From the NCBI GenBank assembly GCA_003565625.1, contig PXBD01000034.1:1-57060 (forward strand): a DNA stretch of 57,060 bases, written 5' to 3'. The notes below the pieces were generated by a model. The model was not told the DNA's origin. It did no database searches and saw only the letters and a program-made list of their open reading frames with translations. Source of the stretch: Gammaproteobacteria bacterium (lineage in GTDB: Bacteria > Pseudomonadota > Gammaproteobacteria > Xanthomonadales > Wenzhouxiangellaceae). How positions within the stretch are numbered: position 1 is the first letter of the stretch; the number at the start of each line of letters is the position of its first letter. The position numbers and the translations under genes are program-made. Positions 9,601 to 17,056 of the stretch are shown here, one piece after another.

Positions 9601-10002
9601 CTCGCTGCCCTGGGCAGCGCCGGCGAGACGTTGGAGGCATCACAACGCATCGTGCACGAAGCACTGGAACAGACCCTGGCCAGCGAGACCGGCCGCTGGA
9701 TCCTGAGCGGGCGCCACCGTGATGCGGCCTGCGAACTGGCCCTGAGCGGCGTGGTCGACGGCCAGTTGGTCAACGCCATCATCGACCGCACGTTCGTCGA
9801 CGAACATGGCGTGCGCTGGATCATCGACTACAAGTCCGGTTACCACGGCGGTGGCGCGCTGGAGGACTTTCTCGGCGAGGAATCCGAACGTTACTCGCCC
9901 CAGTTGGGGCTGTACCGGCGCTTGTTCGAGCAAATGGGCGAAACCCGCATCGTCACGGCGCTCTACCTGCCGCGTCATGACGCCTTGCGGAAAGTCGGTT
10001 GA
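6667..10002 (+). CDS. AddA-like UvrD-family helicase-nuclease
   Basis: An 1111-residue superfamily 1A helicase with a C-terminal nuclease. Walker A is APAGSGKTSLL (24-34), motif II is VDEYQDT (412-418), and GDPMQSIYRFREAE is motif III. MHGAKGLEWDLVVLPQL and LYVAATRARRELVL are motifs V and VI. The RecB-family nuclease motif DYKSG (1054-1058) and a QLGLYRR box follow, so both helicase and nuclease look active. It begins at GTG 6667, four bases inside the AddB-like gene; GTG 6676 is an alternative. Length and domain order are those of AddA/RecB relatives. No recC or recD is in the window, which favours an AddAB-type complex. The 3' end is only 3 bp from convergent lemA. Confidence 0.88.
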   Translation: MTIVSDNRARRRAVEPQRSVIVQAPAGSGKTSLLVERYLGLLAVVEAPEEILAITFTRKAAAEMRERVLQFLDPDFQSEAAHEQVALGRARAVESRVRDWGLRENPQRMLIRTIDSFNHFLARSMPVASQLGPVPLPADHTQTLYREAARRVLGQLDEGDDLAADLSALLLWRDHRVQDLEDLLVGLLAKREQWLPILLQPASTDREALEQGLHALVVDRLVRILGQLEEGLAAAGVPPDALLGLMRYAAEQLAMKGADSALSAAKDLSALPEPRPDALPHWQALAELLLTQAGTWRKSVTVASGFPPKTAEKTRMLAVLDALSANTALAEALHQARGLPTPVYQDEEWRVLGALVRVLKTAASELRLVFAEQGRTDFAGLSAAAQQALGDADSGYTDLALYLDRRIRHILVDEYQDTNWSQFRLLEKLVGSWQADEARSLFLVGDPMQSIYRFREAEVGLFMRTREFGIGEQKLESLQLTRNFRSRREIVGWVNERLGPIFPKTEDIAAGAVAYAESEPALDDGGEIQLIGAPDALAEAEVLAEAIANSLARHADEPDFKAALIVRARSHLKDILPALQRRGIPYRAVKLDPLTRRPLVQDLLALTRAVLDPDDTAAVLAVLRSPACGLSLADLHALAGDGHRLDDEDALDRLAGDARSRAARVFEVLRRAAALWRRRSVRDLVEGAWHALGGPSICQRPEVALRDARLYFETLEQADEEGLLPDWNAFAELLDTASTEGDPPSDEVKLEVLTMHGAKGLEWDLVVLPQLHRATGGQNRDLLHWLPLTPSRGGEQVLLAPLRSARESTNPPLIKFIQAEQQQREAYERQRLLYVAATRARRELVLSACLNPEKPDQVAKASLLADLWPSLGPELRADLERRLEQAGDEAATHADAVPDQSVQRVPADWTPLLKRTYAWRPALPPRERPVEIEFNWAGTEARRIGTVLHRLLERVGRTGIESLDDAARHRLSTRIPVLLAALGSAGETLEASQRIVHEALEQTLASETGRWILSGRHRDAACELALSGVVDGQLVNAIIDRTFVDEHGVRWIIDYKSGYHGGGALEDFLGEESERYSPQLGLYRRLFEQMGETRIVTALYLPRHDALRKVG

Positions 10003-10005
10003 TCT

Positions 10006-10563
10006 TCATCTTGCCGGCAGCTGCCCTGCCGATACCAGGCGATGCGAGCCTTCGCTTGCATAAGGTTCGGCCTGGCAGAGCCGAAAAAGCCGGGCGATGG
10101 CGCGTTCCGGCAGGACAGCAATGGCGCTGTTGAAGTCGCGCACCGCTTGGTTGTAGCTGCCCTGGCAACTAGCCAGCTGTTCTTCGAGCGCGACCAGTTG
10201 CTTGCCCAACTGATGGAAAGCTTCGCTGGCACGCAGGTCGTGATTGTTTCCGGGGAGGGCCAGCAGTTGTCTGAGTACAGCGGCCAGTTCATCTTCAATC
10301 ACGGCCAACGGTCCGGGGGCGGCGGTCTGCATGGCCTGGGTGCGCAAGCGCGTGAGTTTTTCCAGCGGTACGTGTTCGTGGTCGGTGTAGCGAGTGACGA
10401 TCCGAACCAGTTCGGGGATGAGTTCGTGCCGGCGGGTCAGTTCGATATCGAGCTTGCGCCAGGCGGCGTGGAGGCGATTGCGCAGGATCGCAAGGCGACG
10501 AACCGTCCACACTGCCCATGCACCGACAACAGCGCAAACGAAGACCAGCGGCAACCATTCCAC
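10006..10563 (-). CDS. LemA family membrane-anchored protein
   Basis: A 185-residue LemA-family protein: one N-terminal membrane helix (about residues 4-22, LPLVFVCAVVGAWAVW), then a helical domain with the family pattern RRLAILRNRLHAAWRKLDIE and RRHELIPELV. LemA proteins are envelope proteins of poorly known role. I start at GTG 10563 because GGAG stands 8 bases upstream and because the -10-like TATAGT at 10600-10595 (minus) would place the transcript start downstream of the longer ATG at 10620. The C-terminal 40 residues are weakly conserved. It is divergent from dgcA. Confidence 0.78.
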   Translation of the reverse strand: MEWLPLVFVCAVVGAWAVWTVRRLAILRNRLHAAWRKLDIELTRRHELIPELVRIVTRYTDHEHVPLEKLTRLRTQAMQTAAPGPLAVIEDELAAVLRQLLALPGNNHDLRASEAFHQLGKQLVALEEQLASCQGSYNQAVRDFNSAIAVLPERAIARLFRLCQAEPYASEGSHRLVSAGQLPAR

Positions 10564-10594
10564 GCCGTTTTCTCCGAATTTCAATCGAAACCCA

Positions 10595-10626
10595 ACTATA
10601 AGTGCTTTGGTCGGGAGCACTACAAT
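10595..10626. promoter_or_regulatory. Divergent lemA / dgcA promoter region
   Basis: A minus-strand -10 hexamer TATAGT (complement of 10595-10600) points to lemA, and a plus-strand TACAAT (10621-10626) points to dgcA. Between them GTGCT (10602-10606) and AGCAC (10616-10620) form a 5-bp inverted repeat. No good -35 boxes are visible, so activator dependence is possible. Confidence 0.4.
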
Positions 10627-10663
10627 GGATTGACTTCATTCGGCCCAACCGGAAACCAATCCC

Positions 10664-11677
10664 ATGCCAGCTGCACCCTTGTCACTGGAAATTGCAATCC
10701 AGTCCTGGCCTTTGCACCGCCCGTTTCGCATTACCGGACACGTGTTCGACCAGCTGGATCTGCTGGTCTGCACGCTTTCTCGAAAAGGTGTTTCCGGGCG
10801 GGGCGAGGCCACCGGGGTCTACTACCATGACGAGACCGCGGCGGGACTGGCCGAGCAGATCGAGGCGGTACGTTCAGACATCGAGGCCGGCATCGACTGG
10901 GCCGCGCTGCAGGATCTGCTGCCGGCCGGGGGCGCGCGCAATGCAGTGGACTGCGCGCTGTGGGCGCTGGAATCGCACGAAAGCGGTCAGCCGGCCTGGC
11001 AGCTGGCCGGCCTGGAGCAGCCGCGGCCGCTGCTGACCACGTTTACCCTGGGCGCCGACGCCCCAGAGGTGGTCGCCGAACGCGCCCGCACGGCAACCGC
11101 TGCCAGGGCGCTCAAGCTCAAGCTGATCGGCGACGGCAGGGACGCCGAACGGGTCGGGGCGGTACGCCGGGTCCGTCCGGACGTCTGGCTGGCCGTCGAT
11201 GCCAACCAGGCCTTCGATCGTGCCCAGACCGAAGCCTTGCTGCCGCTGCTGCTCGAACACCGGGTCTCGCTGCTCGAGCAGCCGTGCCCGATCGGTGATG
11301 AAGAATCCCTGCGCGGTCTCGATAGCTCGATCCCCCTGGCCGCCGATGAAAGCGTGCAGACCGCGGCCGACCTGGCCGGCATGGTCGGCTTGTTCGACAC
11401 CATCAATATCAAACTCGACAAGTGCGGCGGTCTGACCGAAGGGCTGAGCATGGCGCGCAAAGCCCGGGCGCTGGGTTTCGAGGTCATGGTCGGCAACATG
11501 ATCGGCACGTCGCTGTCGTGCGCGCCGGCCTTCCTGGTCGGCCAGCTGTGCAGCGTGGTTGATCTTGACGGCCCCTGGCACCTGGATGGTGATATCGAGC
11601 CGGCCGTGCAGTACCGCGACGGCCTGGTCGACTGTCCGCCAGGGCTGTGGTCAGCGGCAGGAGCTGATCGGTCATGA
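10664..11677 (+). CDS. dgcA: N-acetyl-D-glutamate racemase DgcA / dipeptide epimerase family
   Basis: A 337-residue enolase-superfamily enzyme of the muconate-lactonizing/dipeptide-epimerase branch. It has the KxK pair at 151/153 (ALKLKLIG), metal ligands Asp179 (AVDANQAF), Glu205 (LLEQPCP) and Asp228 (AADES), and the second lysine motif IKLDKCGG (249-256). On sequence alone it could be an L-Ala-D/L-Glu epimerase. However, the next gene is a DUF1611 (DgcN-type) protein starting inside its stop codon (ATGA), and that pairing is the signature of the reported D-glutamate pathway, in which DgcN acetylates D-Glu and DgcA racemises N-acetyl-D-Glu. The pathway call rests on this linkage. Confidence 0.8.
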   Translation: MPAAPLSLEIAIQSWPLHRPFRITGHVFDQLDLLVCTLSRKGVSGRGEATGVYYHDETAAGLAEQIEAVRSDIEAGIDWAALQDLLPAGGARNAVDCALWALESHESGQPAWQLAGLEQPRPLLTTFTLGADAPEVVAERARTATAARALKLKLIGDGRDAERVGAVRRVRPDVWLAVDANQAFDRAQTEALLPLLLEHRVSLLEQPCPIGDEESLRGLDSSIPLAADESVQTAADLAGMVGLFDTINIKLDKCGGLTEGLSMARKARALGFEVMVGNMIGTSLSCAPAFLVGQLCSVVDLDGPWHLDGDIEPAVQYRDGLVDCPPGLWSAAGADRS

Positions 11678-12696
11678 GCGCTCTGGATCTGCCGCGTCCC
11701 TACCTGCTGTTCCTGGCCGATGTCGATGACCCGCGCTATGCCAAGACCGCCCAGGGCCTGCGCGACTGGGTGCCCGAGCAGTGCATCGGCGAGTGGGCCC
11801 TGCCCGGCAACGAGCTGCGCCTGGGCCTGGTGGAACTGGACCCGGCTGCGGCGAAGGCGCGCGGGGCGCGGGCCCTGGTGGTCGGCGTGGCGCCGGTCGG
11901 CGGGCAGATCCAGTCGGGCTGGGTTCCCGGACTGATCGAGGCGCTGGAAGCCGGGCTGGACGTGATCAGCGGCATGCACACGCCGCTCAGCGGCATTGCC
12001 GAACTGGCGGCGGCGGCCGAACGCTGCGGCCGGCGCCTGATCGATGTGCGGGTTCCACCTTCGGATCTGCCCGTGGCCAGCGGCCAGCCGCGCAGCGGCA
12101 AACGCTTGCTGACCGTGGGCACCGACTGCGCCCTGGGCAAGAAATACACCGCCCTGGCCCTGACCCGGGCGTTTCGCGCCCGCGGCCTGGACGCGGACTT
12201 TCGCGCCACCGGCCAGACCGGCATTCTGATCGCCGGCGGCGGTCTCCCGGTGGATGCGGTCAAGGCCGACTTCCTGGCCGGGGCTGCCGAGCGGCTCAGC
12301 CCGGCCGCAGATCCCGATCACTGGGACGTCATCGAAGGCCAGGGTGCGCTGGTTCATCCGGGCTATGCCGCCGTCTCGCTGGGTCTGCTTCAGGGCAGCC
12401 AGCCCGACGTGCTGGTGCTGTGCCATGCCGCCGACCGGACCTGGGTTTCCGGCTACGGCCCGGCGTTTCCGCTGCCGCCGATCGAGGAGGTGATCGAGCT
12501 GAACCTGGTTCATGCGCGCCTGCGCAAGCCCGGGGCAAGAATGGCCGGGATCAGCCTCAATACCAGCGGCCTGGACGATGCCCGGGCTGAGCAGGCGATG
12601 GATCGCCTGGGCGCGCGGCTGGGCCTGCCGTGTGCCGATCCGGTGCGCGGCGGCGAAAGGTTCGAAACGCTGATCACTGCTTGTCTGGATTGTTGA
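11674..12696 (+). CDS. dgcN: DUF1611 protein, D-glutamate N-acetyltransferase DgcN family
   Basis: A 340-residue DUF1611 protein: a Rossmann-like N-terminal domain (YLLFLADVDDPRYAKTAQGL) and a C-terminal P-loop-type domain with GTDCALGKK at 149-157 and TGQTGILIAGGG after it. DgcN-type members transfer acetyl from acetyl-CoA to D-glutamate. The 4-bp overlap with dgcA means the two are co-translated, and together they convert D-Glu to N-acetyl-L-Glu. A deacetylase finishing the route is not visible nearby. The pair probably recycles D-Glu from peptidoglycan or the environment. Confidence 0.8.
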   Translation: MSALDLPRPYLLFLADVDDPRYAKTAQGLRDWVPEQCIGEWALPGNELRLGLVELDPAAAKARGARALVVGVAPVGGQIQSGWVPGLIEALEAGLDVISGMHTPLSGIAELAAAAERCGRRLIDVRVPPSDLPVASGQPRSGKRLLTVGTDCALGKKYTALALTRAFRARGLDADFRATGQTGILIAGGGLPVDAVKADFLAGAAERLSPAADPDHWDVIEGQGALVHPGYAAVSLGLLQGSQPDVLVLCHAADRTWVSGYGPAFPLPPIEEVIELNLVHARLRKPGARMAGISLNTSGLDDARAEQAMDRLGARLGLPCADPVRGGERFETLITACLDC

Positions 12697-12771
12697 GCAG
12701 ATCTGGCGGCAATGCTCTAAGCTAGCTAAATCCATACAGACCGGCTCAGTCGGCACCAGCGGAGCAAGCAG

Positions 12772-15255
12772 ATGTCTCCCAGCGACCCCTCGGGACAGGA
12801 TCGCGAACCACCGGATCAGCGCCTGGCCAAGCTGGCCAGGATGATCCCGGGTGTGATTTACCAATACCGGCTCTACCCCGACGGTCGCTCCTGTTTTCCC
12901 TATGCCAGCCCGGGGCTGAAATCCGTGTACGGCGTCGACCCCGAGCAGGTTCGCGAAGATGCTTCGGTGGTGTTTGGGCGCCTGCACCCGGATGATCTGG
13001 AGTCGGTCCAGGAAAGTATTGAGCGCTCAGCGCGGGAACTGTCCATCTGGCGAGCGGACTATCGGGCGGTTTTGCCCGATGGTAGTACCGTATGGTTGTC
13101 CGGCCTGGCCGAGCCGGAACGCCTTGAAGACGGCAGCGTGCTGTGGCATGGCTACATTCGCGAGGTCACCGAGGAAAAGGAAAGCGCCGAGCGGCTGCGG
13201 CTTAGTGAGGCTCTCTATCGGGCCATCTTCGACAACGCCAACGATGCCATTTTCCTGCATCCCTTCGATGCAGACGCCAAGGGATGCTTTCGTGAAGTCA
13301 ATCAGCGAGCCTGCGACCTGCTGGGGTATTCGCGCGCCAGGCTGACTTCTCTCCGGCCCGGAATGCTGGAGGATCCGGCCCATATGCCGGATATTCCGGC
13401 GATCGCCCGACAGCTGGAGCAGCGCCGGCACGCCATGTTTGAAAGCGTGCTGGTTGCCAGCGATCAGCGCCGGATTCCGGTCGAGATTTCCTCGCATCTG
13501 TTTGATCTGGAGGGCGTGCCGCACATCCTGTCGCTGGTCCGCGACATTACCGAACGGCGCGAAGCCGAACGCCTGCTGCGGCTCAACGCAACGGTGTTCG
13601 AGTCGAGCCGGGAGGGCATCGTCATTACCGACCGGGATAACCATATTCTGGCGGTCAATTCCGCCTACTGCCGGATCACCGGTTATGACCGTGAGGAAGT
13701 GCTCGGTCGCAATCCAAAGCTGGTTTCCTCGGGCCGGGAGCCGCCGGAAGTCTATCGGGCGATGTGGGCAGCAATCCAATCCCAGGGTTTCTGGCAAGGA
13801 GAATTGATCAATCGGCGCAAGGACGGCCGGGAGTATCCCCAGGCGCTGTCGGTGAGCGTGGTCCGCGACGCAAGCGGCGCCGTCAGTCACTATATCGGCA
13901 TGCTGCGTGACCTCAGCGAAGCGCGGGAAATTGAGGCGAAAATCGAGCGTTTGAGTCACTACGATGTCTTGACCGGCTTGCCCAATCGCGATCTTTTCCG
14001 CGACCGGCTTGCGGTCCAGGTGCGCGCTGCGAGCAAGCAGGGGGCGGTGTTTGCGCTGTTGTGTGTGGGGCTTGATCGGTTCAAGTTCGTCAACGATTCG
14101 CTGGGTACGGCCACCGGTGATGAAGTGCTGGTGGAAATGGGTCGGCGCCTGGCCGCTTTGCTGCGCCCCACCGATACCGTCAGCCGCCAGGGCGGCGATG
14201 AATTTGCCATCCTGCTGCCGGAGACCGATACCGAGGGGGCCGCGCACGTTGCGCGCAAACTGCTGCTGGATCTGGCCCGTCCGGTCAGCGCGAAAAATCA
14301 GCCGCTGACCGTGACCGGCAGCATCGGGGTGGCGGTTTTTCCCGAGGATGGGACATCGGGTGAGGAGTTGCTGACCTCGGCCGATGCAGCCCTCAATCGC
14401 TCCAAGGAAAGCGGCCGTAACACCTACGAGTTCTTCACCTCCCAATTGCAGGAACGGGCCCGGCGCGTGCTCGAAGTGGAAAACGATCTGCGCAGCGCCC
14501 TGGCCGAAGATCAACTCGAGTTGTTTTATCAACCCAAGGTGGACCTGTCTGATGGGCGCATCATCGGGGCCGAAGCGCTGGTGCGCTGGAACCACCCGCG
14601 CCACGGGCTGATGTTGCCCGGCCGCTTCATCCCGGTGGCCGAAGAGACCGATCTGATCATTCACGTGGGCCATTGGGTTTTGCAGCGCGCGCTTTGCCAA
14701 CTGGCCGACTGGGCGCGCGCCGGCCTCCAGACGGTTCCGGTCGCCGTCAACGTATCGGCGCGTGAATTCGGGCAGCCGGATCTGCCGGACCGCGTCCGCG
14801 AAGGTTTGGCCCGGCACGACGTGGCGCCCGACCTGCTGGAGCTGGAGATCACCGAGAGCATGGCGATGGGTGGTTCGGCGCGCACGCTCGAGTTGCTGCA
14901 AAAGCTCAGGGCGGTCGGCGTGGCCTTGTCGATTGATGATTTCGGTACCGGCTACTCCTCGCTCAGCTACCTGAAGCAGTTCAGCGTGGACTATCTCAAG
15001 ATCGACCAGTCATTTGTGCGTTTTCTCGACGCCGACAACCGCGCCATTGTCCGCGCCATGATCGGTCTGGCCAACGGCCTGGGCGTGCCGACCATTGCCG
15101 AGGGCATCGAGACCCGCGAACAGCTGCTGTTTCTGACAGATCTGCACTGTCCGATGGGGCAGGGATACTATTTCAGCCGACCGGTGCCGGCCGCCGATTT
15201 TGCCCGCTTGCTGGCCACGCAAGCACCATTTGCCGAACTGGTCAGCTCTCGCTGA
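12772..15255 (+). CDS. PAS-PAS-PAS-GGDEF-EAL cyclic-di-GMP protein
   Basis: An 827-residue, apparently cytosolic sensor. Three PAS domains lie at about 20-140 (HPDDLESV and the W-rich PAC), 145-265 and 270-390 (ITGYDREEVLGRNPK). The cyclase domain has intact GGDEF at 474-478 and an RxxD inhibitory site (RPTD, 465-468) five residues before it. The phosphodiesterase domain has EAL at 601-603 plus ELEITES, DDFGTGYSS and YLKIDQSF. Both halves look competent, so net activity probably depends on the PAS ligand. There is no membrane helix. The start has GGAG upstream (GCGGAGCAAGCAG). The 3' end overlaps the convergent uridylyltransferase gene by 14 bp. Confidence 0.92.
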   Translation: MSPSDPSGQDREPPDQRLAKLARMIPGVIYQYRLYPDGRSCFPYASPGLKSVYGVDPEQVREDASVVFGRLHPDDLESVQESIERSARELSIWRADYRAVLPDGSTVWLSGLAEPERLEDGSVLWHGYIREVTEEKESAERLRLSEALYRAIFDNANDAIFLHPFDADAKGCFREVNQRACDLLGYSRARLTSLRPGMLEDPAHMPDIPAIARQLEQRRHAMFESVLVASDQRRIPVEISSHLFDLEGVPHILSLVRDITERREAERLLRLNATVFESSREGIVITDRDNHILAVNSAYCRITGYDREEVLGRNPKLVSSGREPPEVYRAMWAAIQSQGFWQGELINRRKDGREYPQALSVSVVRDASGAVSHYIGMLRDLSEAREIEAKIERLSHYDVLTGLPNRDLFRDRLAVQVRAASKQGAVFALLCVGLDRFKFVNDSLGTATGDEVLVEMGRRLAALLRPTDTVSRQGGDEFAILLPETDTEGAAHVARKLLLDLARPVSAKNQPLTVTGSIGVAVFPEDGTSGEELLTSADAALNRSKESGRNTYEFFTSQLQERARRVLEVENDLRSALAEDQLELFYQPKVDLSDGRIIGAEALVRWNHPRHGLMLPGRFIPVAEETDLIIHVGHWVLQRALCQLADWARAGLQTVPVAVNVSAREFGQPDLPDRVREGLARHDVAPDLLELEITESMAMGGSARTLELLQKLRAVGVALSIDDFGTGYSSLSYLKQFSVDYLKIDQSFVRFLDADNRAIVRAMIGLANGLGVPTIAEGIETREQLLFLTDLHCPMGQGYYFSRPVPAADFARLLATQAPFAELVSSR

Positions 15256-16666
15256 GGTTCTCCAGAACGCTGCCGGCCGGGATCACCCGCTGGCTTGGGT
15301 TGTGATTGACCAGGCGAACGGTGCCGCGCAGCACCACGTTCGATTCGAAGCGGATATCCCCGGACAGGCTGACCTCGCTGGCTTCGATCAGCGCCGGGGC
15401 ACCGTGCGGAAAGCGTTGCCGGAAATGTTCGATGCTGGCGTAAAAGGCCGGATCCAGCTCCACCGGCAGGGTATCCGGTGCTGTCGGGCAAAGCTCGCCG
15501 GAGTCTTCCAGGCGATAGCGGTCCGACCACAGCACCAGCAGGTCCGAGGTCGTCTTGACCGGGGCAAAGCGGGTGCGCGGAACGCGCAGGATGCGGGCGT
15601 TTTCGAACACTTCAAGGGCAGAACCCATGGCGGTTTCAACCTGCACGCAGCGTGGCGTGGCCGGGTCTTCGGGCACGACGTGTTTGAGGTTGCGGAGCAT
15701 GGGCAGGCCGAGAATGCCGTCGCGTCTCTCCTGTGCATCGGCCAGGGCCTGCAGGTCCAGCCACAGGTTGTTGGTGTTGAAATAGCGGTAGCGCTCGATA
15801 TCCTGAAACCGCGCCCGTTCGGATTCCGGGCACTGGGCCGACTCGCGCAAACGCAGCTGCCCGTCGCGGTCCACCGCCAGATGGCCTCCCTTGCGATCGG
15901 CCGGCGTGCGGTCGGTGACTTCCATCAGAAACGGAATGTTCTCTGCAACCAGCCAGCCAAGGATGGCCGGATCCAGTGTCGCGCCCAGGTTGTCGGCGTT
16001 GGACACGAAGGCATAGCGAAACCCCCCATCCAGCAGCTGCCGGAGCAGGCCCGTTGCCGCCAGAGCCGTGTACAGATCCCCATGGCCGGGCGGGCACCAT
16101 TCGCGCTGTGGTGCCTCCGGCCAGTGGATTGGGGCCAGGGTATCGGGATCCAGCCGCGGCACGCGATGCTGGAGGAAATCGGTTGGCAGCGGGGCCTGGC
16201 CGCGTGCCAGTTCGGGGAAACGATCCAGTGCTTCGAGCGAATCGCGCTGGGTGGCAAAGCTGTTCATCAACAAAAGCGGCACCGCGCTGGCGTGCTCAGA
16301 GCGCAAGTGCAGCACCTGGCGCGCGATCAGGTCGAGAAAACTCAGGTTCGCGCGTGCCGGCAGCAGCGATTTGGCCCGGTCCAGGCCCATGCTCGTGCCC
16401 AGCCCGCCGTTGAGCTTGATGATGATGGTCTGGCTCAGCGCCTGGCTGCCGGCGGCCTCGTGTCCGGCCAGGTCACTGACCGACGGGACGGTCTCAACCG
16501 GTCCGATACGGTTTTCGCCCAACAAGCCGGAGCCACCGGCCAGAAGCTGGGCAAAGTAATGATGGAAGGTCCGGATGGCGAGTTCGGGCAGCCCGGACTC
16601 GGCCATCTTGTGCTCAATAGGCGCAAACCGTTGATCCACCCCGGAAGAATTCCTGTCCGCCTCCAC
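15242..16666 (-). CDS. UDPGP-type UTP--sugar-1-phosphate uridylyltransferase
   Basis: A 474-residue protein of the eukaryote-like UDPGP family, not the GalU type. The nucleotide-binding loop KLNGGLGTSMG is at 84-94, followed by a Lys (DRAKSLLP). Further family elements are LLLMNSF, FVSNADNLGA (Asn-Ala-Asp substrate site) and NTNNLWLDL. The C-terminus is a short beta-helix-like segment (GDIRFESNVVLRGTVRL). It should make UDP-glucose or a related UDP-sugar for envelope glycans or storage sugars. The start is GTG with GGGAG 8 bases upstream. No partner gene adjoins; it lies between c-di-GMP and small membrane-protein genes. Confidence 0.85.
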   Translation of the reverse strand: MEADRNSSGVDQRFAPIEHKMAESGLPELAIRTFHHYFAQLLAGGSGLLGENRIGPVETVPSVSDLAGHEAAGSQALSQTIIIKLNGGLGTSMGLDRAKSLLPARANLSFLDLIARQVLHLRSEHASAVPLLLMNSFATQRDSLEALDRFPELARGQAPLPTDFLQHRVPRLDPDTLAPIHWPEAPQREWCPPGHGDLYTALAATGLLRQLLDGGFRYAFVSNADNLGATLDPAILGWLVAENIPFLMEVTDRTPADRKGGHLAVDRDGQLRLRESAQCPESERARFQDIERYRYFNTNNLWLDLQALADAQERRDGILGLPMLRNLKHVVPEDPATPRCVQVETAMGSALEVFENARILRVPRTRFAPVKTTSDLLVLWSDRYRLEDSGELCPTAPDTLPVELDPAFYASIEHFRQRFPHGAPALIEASEVSLSGDIRFESNVVLRGTVRLVNHNPSQRVIPAGSVLENLSES

Positions 16667-16756
16667 TGCGCTTGCTCCCTTGCCGAATTACCCCTCAAGT
16701 ATAGCTGCGGTGAGGGTTGGTATGATGCGGCGATATCCCATCAAGCGGAGCAAGCG

Positions 16757-17047
16757 ATGAGAGAAGGGGCGCTGGAGACATCGGCGCTGGCCATTGTCAG
16801 CCTGGTGTTCGGCATCCTGGCCTGGATCGCGCTGCCGCTGATTGGCGGCGTGGTCGCCATCGTGACCGGGCACATGGCCCGGTCGGAGATCCGCGCTGCC
16901 CGCGGCGACCTTCAGGGCGACGGGCTGGCCGTTGCCGGCCTGGTGCTGGGCTACCTGAATCTGCTGATGGCGGTGTTTGCCGTGATGCTGGTGTTCTTCG
17001 GGTTCGGGTTGATCGCGTTTCTGGCCTCCCTGGCGGCCATGGCCTGA
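16757..17047 (+). CDS. Small DUF4190-type membrane protein
   Basis: A 96-residue protein with two hydrophobic stretches (about 8-32 and 57-92) separated by TGHMARSEIRAARGDLQGDG, the DUF4190 linker pattern (Gly-His then Ser-x-Ile, then Gly-Asp-Gly-Leu-Ala). The function of the family is unknown. GGAG sits 6 bases before the ATG. It stands alone, divergent from the uridylyltransferase and 9 bp from the end of the convergent GTPase gene. Confidence 0.8.
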   Translation: MREGALETSALAIVSLVFGILAWIALPLIGGVVAIVTGHMARSEIRAARGDLQGDGLAVAGLVLGYLNLLMAVFAVMLVFFGFGLIAFLASLAAMA

Positions 17048-17056
17048 TCCGTTGCC

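Noticed and set aside
10003-10005. Terminator between convergent genes
   Set aside because: The gap is only 3 bp, and no hairpin with a T-run is visible there or at the other tight convergent junctions.
13027-14901. Minus-strand open frame of 624 codons
   Set aside because: It is antisense to the PAS-GGDEF-EAL gene, whose motifs are all intact on the plus strand.
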